Shown: in pieces, positions 45,233 through 52,673 of the stretch
Layout: each line of letters starts with the position of its first letter
Numbering within the stretch: position 1 is the stretch's first letter
DNA from: Bacteroidales bacterium
GTDB taxonomy: Bacteria > Bacteroidota > Bacteroidia > Bacteroidales > UBA932
DNA: 64,000 nucleotides
Direction: 5' to 3'
NCBI GenBank assembly: GCA_017459075.1
Contig: JAFUDQ010000013.1
Location: 1 to 64,000, forward strand
Position numbers and translations under genes: made by a program
Notes under the pieces: model-generated
The model's input: the letters and a program-made list of their open reading frames with translations, nothing else
Databases searched by the model: none
What the model was told of the DNA's origin: nothing

Positions 45233-45973
45233 TTAAGCCGATGCTGCCTCTGCCTGGCCCTTTCTCACCGCCTCAAGATAGGCCTTTACAGTGTTTTCAA
45301 GACCCATATACAAGGCATCGCAGATTATTGCGTGGCCGATGGAAACCTCATCCGTCCAAGGAATGGTCTTGATGAAGTATGCCAGGTTCTGAAGGTTGAG
45401 GTCATGCCCTGCATTAAGGCCAAGGCCGCATTCCCTGACACGCTTCGCGGTGGCAAGGAAGTCCTTTATGGCAGCCTCCGGGTCCCTGGGGAACAGTTCT
45501 GCGTAGTCCGCGGTATAAAGTTCCACCCTGTCGCAGCCGGTCAGGGCCGCACCTTCCGCCATCTCCGGCTTAGCGTCGATGAAAATGGAAGTCCTTATTC
45601 CCTTAGATTTGAATTCTTTGCAGACATCGGTAAGGAACCCTTTATATTTAATGGTATCCCAGCCGGCATTGGAAGTGATTGCATCCTCTGCGTCAGGCAC
45701 AAGGGTAACCTGATCAGGGCGGACGTCGCAGACCAGGTCAATGAATTTCTGAATTGGATTACCTTCTATGTTGAATTCCGTCCTGATAAGGGGGCGGATG
45801 GAATAAACGTCGCTGTAGCGGATATGCCTCTCGTCCGGGCGGGGGTGCACGGTTATGCCCTCCGCTCCGAAGGCCTCAATGTCCTGCGCAGCCTTTGTCA
45901 CATCGGGCATGTTGCCTCCGCGGGCATTGCGTACAGTTGCTATTTTATTGATGTTTACGCTTAATCTTGTCAT
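45233..45973 (-). CDS. pdxJ: Pyridoxine 5'-phosphate synthase
   Basis: Condenses 3-amino-2-oxopropyl phosphate and DXP to pyridoxine 5'-phosphate. 246 residues, TIM barrel. Start MTRLSVNINKIATVRNARGG, then the family motif EAFGAEGITVHPRPDERHIR, QVTLVPDAEDAITSNAGWD and GLGLNAGHDLNLQN. It uses the product of dxs, also present in this window. Divergent from nadK. Confidence 0.96.
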   Translation of the reverse strand: MTRLSVNINKIATVRNARGGNMPDVTKAAQDIEAFGAEGITVHPRPDERHIRYSDVYSIRPLIRTEFNIEGNPIQKFIDLVCDVRPDQVTLVPDAEDAITSNAGWDTIKYKGFLTDVCKEFKSKGIRTSIFIDAKPEMAEGAALTGCDRVELYTADYAELFPRDPEAAIKDFLATAKRVRECGLGLNAGHDLNLQNLAYFIKTIPWTDEVSIGHAIICDALYMGLENTVKAYLEAVRKGQAEAASA

Positions 45974-46112
45974 CTTAAAAAGTCATTAAATGGTTATCAT
46001 TCAGCATTAGTGCGACACAAAAATATGCATAATTGTGCAGATTTTCTAAATAAAGTGTTAATTTTGGCAGTTTAAATTGCTAATTGCAAGAATTGCACCA
46101 CATAAAGAGAGT

Positions 46113-46934
46113 ATGAAAATTGGTATATTTCTTCTGAAACAGTCAATCAGGGAAAACGCACGCTACATTGCGCTGTGCAAGGAACTTAAGTCCGCTTCTT
46201 ATGAGTTGTATGAGATAGAGTCGAAGGCCGACATTCGTCCCATGACGGATTTGGTACTGAGCATCGGCGGTGACGGAACCTTCCTGTCCGCCGCCCAGAC
46301 AGTTGCAGACGTCGGCATCCCTATCCTCGGAGTAAACTTCGGAAGACTCGGATTCCTGTCAGAAAACAGCCCTGAGGTAGTTCTGCCAGCCCTTCTGCAA
46401 GGCGAATTCTCCGTTGAATACAGGACTATGCTCAATGCCACCCTCAAGGGCCAGAACGCCCGCAGGGACATCGGTCTCCTGCCTTACGCGGTGAATGAAG
46501 TTTCAATCCACAGGATTGGCGTAGGAGTGCTTGGAATCCAGGTTTCAGTTGACGGTGAGGCCCTTCCTACCTATTGGGCCGATGGTCTCCTGGTAGCTAC
46601 CAGTTCCGGTTCTACCGCCTACTCCCTTTCCGTCGGCGGCCCTATCTGCATGCCCGATACCAAGGTGCTAATCATTGCTCCTATCTGCCCCCACAACCTT
46701 AATGTAAGGCCTCTGGTTGTTCCGGACACATCCCGCATTAGCATAACTATAAAATCAAGGGACCCCAAGGTTACCATGACAATGGATAACAAAACCATGG
46801 AGATTGACTGTGACTGGACCCTTGAAGTCGCAATGGCACAATTTTCGCTCAAGAGAATCAAGCTCGCCAAGTCAGAATTTGTGTCTGCCCTTACCAGCAG
46901 GCTCTTCTGGGGTGAGGATAAGCGCAATATTTGA
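46113..46934 (+). CDS. nadK: NAD kinase
   Basis: ATP-dependent phosphorylation of NAD to NADP. 273 residues from ATG 46113 (MKIGIFLLKQ); longer starts are TTG in AT-rich leader. Gly-rich motif SIGGDGTFLSAA (GGDGT at 52-56), the second site PTYWADGLLVATSSGSTAYS and the C-terminal PICPHNLNVRPLVVP. A TAATTTTG -7 box is at 46059-46066. Followed after 11 bases by uppS. Confidence 0.96.
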   Translation: MKIGIFLLKQSIRENARYIALCKELKSASYELYEIESKADIRPMTDLVLSIGGDGTFLSAAQTVADVGIPILGVNFGRLGFLSENSPEVVLPALLQGEFSVEYRTMLNATLKGQNARRDIGLLPYAVNEVSIHRIGVGVLGIQVSVDGEALPTYWADGLLVATSSGSTAYSLSVGGPICMPDTKVLIIAPICPHNLNVRPLVVPDTSRISITIKSRDPKVTMTMDNKTMEIDCDWTLEVAMAQFSLKRIKLAKSEFVSALTSRLFWGEDKRNI

Positions 46935-46945
46935 TTTAAAAGCCG

Positions 46946-47674
46946 ATGCAGTTAGAAGAAGGAAAACGAGTCCCCCGCCATGTCTCCATCATCATGGATG
47001 GAAATGGCCGATGGGCGCAGGAACGCGGTCTGGAGCGCGTGAAAGGCCATTTGCAAGGAGTTGCCAGCGTGCGCGCCGCCCTTGAGGAATGTGCAGATAA
47101 CGGAGTGGAATACCTCTCCCTCTATGCTTTCTCTACAGAGAATTGGGGCCGCCCGGACGATGAGGTAAATTACCTGATGCAACTGATGTTCAAGTCTATA
47201 ATGGACGAGTTGGAGAATTTCATGGCCAACGGCGTCCGTTTCATGGTGCTTGGAAACAGGGCCTCGCTTCCTGACATCCTCAATGACTCCATTGACAAGG
47301 CGATGGAAATGACCGCCGGTAACAAGAGAATCACAATGATACTCTTCATAAGCTACAGCGGAAAATGGGACATCCTTCAGGCAGCCAAACACCTGGCAGC
47401 CAAGGCGATATCCTCCGGGGAAGGGGAGTCCTGGCTTGTAGGAGTAGGGGAGAAGGACTTCTCCTCCCTCCTTGTGACGGACGGTATTCCGGACCCTGAC
47501 CTTATAATCCGCACGTCAGGAGAGCAGCGCCTCAGCAATTACCTGCTTTGGCAGGGCGCTTATTCGGAATTCTACTTTACCAAGGTTTTGTGGCCGGACT
47601 TTGACAGGGCTCAGATGAAACTTGCCCTGGAAGAATACGGAAGGCGGGACCGCAGATATGGAAAAGTCAAATAA
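46946..47674 (+). CDS. uppS: Undecaprenyl diphosphate synthase
   Basis: cis-prenyltransferase making the C55 lipid carrier for peptidoglycan and O-antigen. 242 residues. Signature IIMDGNGRWAQERGLERVKG (Asp18 catalytic, Asn20, Arg22), YAFSTENWGRP, and the C-terminal DLIIRTSGEQRLSNYLLWQG. Uses isoprenoid units from the dxs/dxr pathway. Next to bamA as usual in Bacteroidota. Confidence 0.97.
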   Translation: MQLEEGKRVPRHVSIIMDGNGRWAQERGLERVKGHLQGVASVRAALEECADNGVEYLSLYAFSTENWGRPDDEVNYLMQLMFKSIMDELENFMANGVRFMVLGNRASLPDILNDSIDKAMEMTAGNKRITMILFISYSGKWDILQAAKHLAAKAISSGEGESWLVGVGEKDFSSLLVTDGIPDPDLIIRTSGEQRLSNYLLWQGAYSEFYFTKVLWPDFDRAQMKLALEEYGRRDRRYGKVK

Positions 47675-47701
47675 ATGTCGTATCTTTGTAGGTTGTAAAG
47701 A

Positions 47702-50305
47702 ATGCGTATGAGAAAAATATACAGGATATTGAGCCTTGTTGCCACGGTGCTGATGCTTCCGCAGGCGCTTTTGGCGCAGAATGACACTCCTGAATTCAAT
47801 TATGGAACCCCGCACAAATACTTTGTGGGTAATGTTGTGGTAGAGGGCAATACATATTTCAGTGACAATCAGATAGTCCAGCTTTCAGGCCTTTACAAGG
47901 GCGTAAGCGTCACCGTTCCGGGTGATGATATCACCAATGCCTTGAACCGCCTCTGGGCCCAAAGATACTTCCGTGACGTAGCCGTTACGGCTGATTCCGT
48001 CTCCGCTGCCGGCGACTCAATTTACCTGAGAATCGCCATCAAGGAGCGTCCCCGTGTATCCAGATGGTCTTACAGCGGCATCAAGGGAGGTGAGAGGAAA
48101 GACCTCATGGAGCGCCTGAACCTTCGCCGCGGCGGTGAATTCTCTGACTACGTGTCCAAGACCAGCTGCGATATCATCACCCGTTATTTCAAGGAAAAGG
48201 GTTTCTCCAATGTAAAGGTAACCCCGGAGGTTCAGAAAGACACCATCGTCCGTAATGCAATCCGCGTCAATTTCAAAATCGACAAGGGCAAGAAGACTAA
48301 AATCAAGGATATCGACTTCACCGGTAACGAGCATATCAGCACATATCAGCTGTACCGCAAGATGAAGAAGACAAAGGCCAAGAAATGGTATAACTTCTTC
48401 AACAGCAAGAAGTTCAATGCAAAGGAGTATGAGAATGACAAGAAGAACCTCATCTCCGCGTTCAACGAGGCCGGCTACCGTGACGCCCGCATCCTTAGGG
48501 ACTCTGTATACACTCTTCCGGATGGCCGTGTAAGCATCGGCATCGATATCGATGAAGGAAAGAAATATTATTTCCGCAACATAACCTGGACCGGCAACTC
48601 TGTCTACACCTCCGATGTGCTTAACAGCGTGCTGCGAATTGACAAGGGCGATGTTTACGATGTCGTTACCATGCAGAAGCGCCTTCTTGGAGGCGGCGGC
48701 CAGAATGACTACGATGTTTCCAAACTGTACAGGGACAACGGTTACCTGTTCTTCAACGTAAAGCCGGTTGAGCTTACCATTGACGGAGACTCCGTCGATG
48801 TTGAAATGCGAATCGTGGAAGGCAAGCAGGCAACCCTTAACAATATAGTAATCAATGGTAACGACCTTACCAATGAGAGGGTTGTACGCCGCCAGATTTT
48901 CACCCGTCCGGGCTATCTCTACAGCCAGAGTGACTTTGAGCGTTCCATCCGTGAAATCGCTTCAATGGGACAGTTTGACCCTGAGGCAATGTACAGTAGC
49001 GAGGGCTACTCAATCATTCCTGATGAGATGAATAATACCGTAGACCTTGTATACAATGTTACGGAGAAGCCTTCAAGCCAGCTCGAACTCTCCGGAGGAT
49101 GGGGCGGAAAGACCTTTATCGGAACCGTGGGTATCAGCTTCAACAACTTCTCTACCAGAAGGTTGCGTGACAAGTCTGCATGGCGTCCGGTGCCTCTTGG
49201 CGATGCCCAGACCCTGGCCCTCAGGCTCCAGACCAGCGGTACATATTATACCGCCCTGTCACTCAGCTTCATGGAGCCATGGCTCTTTGGCAAGAAGCCT
49301 ACTTCGCTGAGCCTTTCAGCATACTATACCCGCCAGACAAACTCCTACCTTGCATGGAACATCCTTAGCCATGACCGTGAAATGGAAATCTTCGGAGTTT
49401 CCGCCGGTTTGGGAAACCGTCTTGAGTGGCCGGACAACTATTTCGTCCTCTACAACTCACTCAGCTGGCAGGTTTACAGGCTTCGCAACTGGTATTCCAA
49501 CTACTTCATATTTGACGATGGCGTAGCCCACAACATCAGTTACACCCTTGGACTTTCCAGAACTTCAACAGACCAGCAGATATTCCCCCGCCAGGGTTCC
49601 GATATCTCCTTCTCTGTACAGCTGACCCCTCCTTTCTCCCTCTTCAGGAGAACTGACAAGGGTACCCTGGATGCCAACGGAAAACCCGTAAAAGTAAGCA
49701 GCTACAAGGATATCAATTACGATAACTGGTCCGCTAAAGACCGTTACAAATGGATTGAGTACCACAAGTGGACCTTAAAGGCTGATTTCTATACCAAGAT
49801 TGCCGGCGACCTTATTCTTAAGACAAGGGCACACTTCGGATACCTTGGCTATTACAACCGCCGCTGGGGCTATTCTCCTTTCGAGGGCTTCCTCGTCGGT
49901 GGAGACGGAATGTCCGGGTACAGCAATTACGGAAACGATGTGATTTCACTGCGCGGTTATGAGAACTATTCCCTGACTCCTATGGAGATAAGTTCCTATA
50001 ACAGCAATGGTTACAACTACGCCGGTAACGTATATGACAAATTCAGCGTAGAACTCCGTTATCCTATCATCCTGCAGCCGCAGTCAACCATTTACGCCCT
50101 TATCTTCGCCGAAGGCGGTAACGCCTGGTCCGATATCCGCAACTTCAACCCCTTCCACCTGAAGAGGTCTGCCGGTGCCGGTGTGCGAATCTACCTGCCT
50201 GTTGTCGGACTCATCGGTATAGACTGGGGTTATGGCTTTGACAAGGACGCCCAAGGCAACAAGGGCGGAAGCCAGTTCCACTTCATTATCGGTCAGGAAT
50301 TCTAG
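47702..50305 (+). CDS. bamA: Outer-membrane protein assembly factor BamA
   Basis: Core of the BAM complex, 867 residues. Signal peptide MRMRKIYRILSLVATVLMLP...LLAQ, five POTRA-like repeats (about 40-460, for example NVVVEGNTYFSDNQIVQLSG and NNIVINGNDLTNERVVRRQI), then a 16-strand Omp85 barrel ending SQFHFIIGQEF with terminal Phe. TATCTTTG -7 box at 47681-47688 just before the gene. The Skp chaperone follows. Confidence 0.96.
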   Translation: MRMRKIYRILSLVATVLMLPQALLAQNDTPEFNYGTPHKYFVGNVVVEGNTYFSDNQIVQLSGLYKGVSVTVPGDDITNALNRLWAQRYFRDVAVTADSVSAAGDSIYLRIAIKERPRVSRWSYSGIKGGERKDLMERLNLRRGGEFSDYVSKTSCDIITRYFKEKGFSNVKVTPEVQKDTIVRNAIRVNFKIDKGKKTKIKDIDFTGNEHISTYQLYRKMKKTKAKKWYNFFNSKKFNAKEYENDKKNLISAFNEAGYRDARILRDSVYTLPDGRVSIGIDIDEGKKYYFRNITWTGNSVYTSDVLNSVLRIDKGDVYDVVTMQKRLLGGGGQNDYDVSKLYRDNGYLFFNVKPVELTIDGDSVDVEMRIVEGKQATLNNIVINGNDLTNERVVRRQIFTRPGYLYSQSDFERSIREIASMGQFDPEAMYSSEGYSIIPDEMNNTVDLVYNVTEKPSSQLELSGGWGGKTFIGTVGISFNNFSTRRLRDKSAWRPVPLGDAQTLALRLQTSGTYYTALSLSFMEPWLFGKKPTSLSLSAYYTRQTNSYLAWNILSHDREMEIFGVSAGLGNRLEWPDNYFVLYNSLSWQVYRLRNWYSNYFIFDDGVAHNISYTLGLSRTSTDQQIFPRQGSDISFSVQLTPPFSLFRRTDKGTLDANGKPVKVSSYKDINYDNWSAKDRYKWIEYHKWTLKADFYTKIAGDLILKTRAHFGYLGYYNRRWGYSPFEGFLVGGDGMSGYSNYGNDVISLRGYENYSLTPMEISSYNSNGYNYAGNVYDKFSVELRYPIILQPQSTIYALIFAEGGNAWSDIRNFNPFHLKRSAGAGVRIYLPVVGLIGIDWGYGFDKDAQGNKGGSQFHFIIGQEF

Positions 50306-50368
50306 TATGGTCCGATGTTTGAAGTAAAATCATTTGCCTAAACTTGAAAATAAATAATATTGAAGGAT

Positions 50369-50935
50369 ATGAAAAAATTGATCATCATCGCTGCCGCAGC
50401 TTTCTTTGGTATCGCTGCATCAGCACAGAGCGCAAAATTCGCTCATGTCAACTATGACGAACTGGTTGCATTGTCACCTGCGGCCGATTCTGCAAGAGTC
50501 GTTCTCCAGAAAGCACAGAAGGATGCTTTGGAAGAACTCCAGATGATGCAGGAAGAGGCTCAGAATAAATATCAGCAGTACCAGCAGAAGGCTTCTACAT
50601 GGTCTGCTTCAGTACGTGAAAGCAAGGAGCGTGAACTCCAGGAAATGAGTAGCAGAATCCAGGATTTCCAGCAGTCTGCACAGGCAGACATCCAGCAGCT
50701 CCAGAACAACAAGATGGCCCCTATCTACAAGAGAGTTCACGAGGTTGTTGAAGATCTGGCAAAGAAGGGTGGTTTCATCTATGTTTTCGATGCTTCCTCA
50801 ATCCTTTATATCGATGCCGCCCAGAGTAAGGATTTGACTCCCGAGGCACGCAAGGTATTGGGAATTCCTGCAGGCAGGACTCTTGAGTCCCTCCAGGCAG
50901 AGCTTCAGGCCCAGCAGCAGGCAATGCAGCAGTAG
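50369..50935 (+). CDS. OmpH/Skp-like periplasmic chaperone
   Basis: 188 residues from ATG 50369 (MKKLIIIAAAAFFGIAASAQ signal peptide); an upstream TTG is not preferred. Mature part AKFAHVNYDELVALSPAADS, then a Gln/Glu-rich coiled coil (about 50-115) and FIYVFDASSILYIDAAQSKD. A Gln-rich tail ends LQAQQQAMQQ. Secreted counterpart of the anchored Skp at 44,513. Terminated by a strong hairpin. Confidence 0.92.
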   Translation: MKKLIIIAAAAFFGIAASAQSAKFAHVNYDELVALSPAADSARVVLQKAQKDALEELQMMQEEAQNKYQQYQQKASTWSASVRESKERELQEMSSRIQDFQQSAQADIQQLQNNKMAPIYKRVHEVVEDLAKKGGFIYVFDASSILYIDAAQSKDLTPEARKVLGIPAGRTLESLQAELQAQQQAMQQ

Positions 50936-50958
50936 ACTGTTTATTTGAGTAAAAATCC

Positions 50959-50995
50959 GGGAGATGTCAGATTTTTCTGATATCTCCCTTTTTTT
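50959..50995 (+). terminator. Intrinsic terminator after ompH
   Basis: GGGAGATGTCAGA, loop TTTT, TCTGATATCTCCC (13-bp stem with one G-T) followed by TTTTTTT. Closes the nadK-uppS-bamA-ompH run. Confidence 0.92.
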
Positions 50996-51005
50996 GTTAC
51001 AATTT

Positions 51006-51039
51006 TTTGGTGATTGTATCGTTTTTATTATTAGATTTG
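51006..51039 (+). promoter_or_regulatory. Promoter of gdhA
   Basis: TTTG (51006-51009), about 22-base spacer, TAGATTTG (51032-51039). The -7 box fits TAnnTTTG. It gives gdhA an unusually long leader of about 80 bases, in which I see no obvious riboswitch fold. Confidence 0.6.
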
Positions 51040-51125
51040 CATCGACAAACAAAAATCCATTTAATATTGTAATGGATTATTGCGCGAAACAACATAAACC
51101 AATAATAAATTAAATTTCATTTGTA

Positions 51126-52469
51126 ATGAAGACACAAGAAATTATGGCCAAACTTCAGGCCAAGTATCCTCTTGAGAAGGAGTATCTCCAGGCTGTTCAG
51201 GAAGTTCTCGAGTCTATCGAGGAGGTTTACAACCAGCATCCTGAGTTCGAAAAGGCAAAAATCGTTGAAAGAATGGTTGAGCCCGATCGTATTTTCACCT
51301 TCCGTGTTACTTGGGTTGATGATAAGGGTGAGGTTCAGACCAACCTCGGTTACCGTATTCAGTTCAACAGCGCAATCGGTCCCTACAAGGGAGGTCTCCG
51401 CTTCCACAAGGCTGTAACCCCTTCAATGCTTAAGTTCCTCGGCTTCGAGCAGACATTCAAGAACGCTCTTACCACTCTCCCTATGGGTGGCGCAAAGGGT
51501 GGTTCAGACTTCGACCCCGTAGGCAAGTCCAACGACGAAATCATGCGTTTCTGCCAGGCTTTCATGCTTGAGCTTTGGAACTGCATCGGCCCTGACCAGG
51601 ATATCCCTGCAGGTGACGTAGGTGTTGGTGGCCGTGAGATTGGCTTCCTCTATGGTATGTACAAGAAGCTCGCCCGCCAGTACAATACCGGTGTTCTTAC
51701 CGGCAAGGGTGGCACATGGGGCGGTTCAATCCTTCGTCCTGAGGCTACCGGTTTCGGCGCTCTCTATTTCACCCAGCACCTTCTTGCAAAGGCAGGCAAG
51801 GACATCAAGGGTAAGAAAGTCGCTCTCTCAGGCTTCGGTAACGTAGCATGGGGTGCTGCAACCAAGGCTACCGAGCTCGGTGCAAAGGTTGTTGCCATTT
51901 CAGGTCCTGACGGTGTTTGCCACATTCCTGACGGTATCACCAAGGAAATGATTGACTATATGCTTGACATGCGCGCTTCCAACCGCAACAAGGTAGAGGA
52001 TATGGCTACCAAGTTCCCTGAGAAGGCTCAGTTCACCGCCGGAAAGAAGGCATGGAGCATTCCTGTAGACATAGCTCTCCCTTGCGCATTCCAGAATGAG
52101 CTCAGCGAGGACGACGCTAAGGAACTCGTTGCCAACGGTTGCTGGTGCTGCTGCGAGGTATCCAACATGGGATGCCAGCCCGGTGCTATCCACTACTTCC
52201 AGAACAACGGTATCCTCTTTGCCCCTGGTAAGGCTGTAAACGCTGGTGGTGTTGCTACTTCCGGTCTTGAGATGACCCAGAACGCTTCCCATATCAGCTG
52301 GTCTGCAAAAGAGGTTGACGAGAAGCTTCACTTCATCATGGAGTCTATCCACGAGCAGTGCGTTAAGTTCGGTACTCAGCCTGACGGTCACATTGACTAT
52401 GTTAAGGGTGCCAACATCGCCGGCTTCATGAAGGTTGCACAGGCTATGCTTGAGCAGGGTACTATCTAA
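51126..52469 (+). CDS. gdhA: Glutamate dehydrogenase (hexameric, GdhA type)
   Basis: Reversibly aminates 2-oxoglutarate; main ammonia-assimilating enzyme in many Bacteroidales. 447 residues, full length. Conserved core YKGGLRFHKAVTPSMLKFLG, catalytic region TTLPMGGAKGGSDFDPVGKS, and dinucleotide site KVALSGFGNVAWGAATKATE. NAD versus NADP preference is not decidable by eye. The only gene on this side of the structured element at 52487-52583. Confidence 0.97.
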   Translation: MKTQEIMAKLQAKYPLEKEYLQAVQEVLESIEEVYNQHPEFEKAKIVERMVEPDRIFTFRVTWVDDKGEVQTNLGYRIQFNSAIGPYKGGLRFHKAVTPSMLKFLGFEQTFKNALTTLPMGGAKGGSDFDPVGKSNDEIMRFCQAFMLELWNCIGPDQDIPAGDVGVGGREIGFLYGMYKKLARQYNTGVLTGKGGTWGGSILRPEATGFGALYFTQHLLAKAGKDIKGKKVALSGFGNVAWGAATKATELGAKVVAISGPDGVCHIPDGITKEMIDYMLDMRASNRNKVEDMATKFPEKAQFTAGKKAWSIPVDIALPCAFQNELSEDDAKELVANGCWCCCEVSNMGCQPGAIHYFQNNGILFAPGKAVNAGGVATSGLEMTQNASHISWSAKEVDEKLHFIMESIHEQCVKFGTQPDGHIDYVKGANIAGFMKVAQAMLEQGTI

Positions 52470-52486
52470 TCAGTACTCTTTTAACA

Positions 52487-52583
52487 ATTAGAAAACCCTA
52501 GGGTTTCAGGACCCCCGCCTCCCGTCCGGGAGGCACCCCCTAGCCGGGGGTGGCACGACCTTGAAACCCTAGGGTTTTCTAAT
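52487..52583. repeat. Nested inverted-repeat element (three-way-junction fold)
   Basis: Outer arms of 22 bp are exact inverted copies (52487-52508 and 52562-52583); each itself contains the palindrome AACCCTAGGGTT. The GC-rich interior holds two more hairpins: GCCTCCC-GTCC-GGGAGGC (52517-52534) and ACCCCC-TAGCC-GGGGGT (52535-52551). As RNA it would form a long stem closing two hairpins. It lies 18 bases after the gdhA stop and 21 bases before the next promoter, so it is in the gdhA 3' region. No T-run, so not a plain terminator. Confidence 0.75.
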
Positions 52584-52603
52584 GTGTTTTAGAGCGTTAT
52601 ATT

Positions 52604-52635
52604 ATTGATTAATCTATAAATTGTTACTAATTTTG
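52604..52635 (+). promoter_or_regulatory. Promoter of the SLC13-M49 operon
   Basis: ATTG (TTG 52605-52607), 20-base spacer, TAATTTTG (52628-52635), fitting the Bacteroidota consensus. The start codon is at 52674. Confidence 0.65.
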
Positions 52636-52673
52636 CAGGCTAGACAAGAAATTAACAAACTTATTCAATAATA

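Noticed and set aside
52551-52566. Possible sigma-54 promoter TGGCACG-ACC-TTGA before the SLC13 gene
   Set aside because: The spacing is one base short and the conserved GC of the -12 element is missing; the word lies inside the inverted-repeat element and a good primary-sigma promoter exists at 52604-52635.
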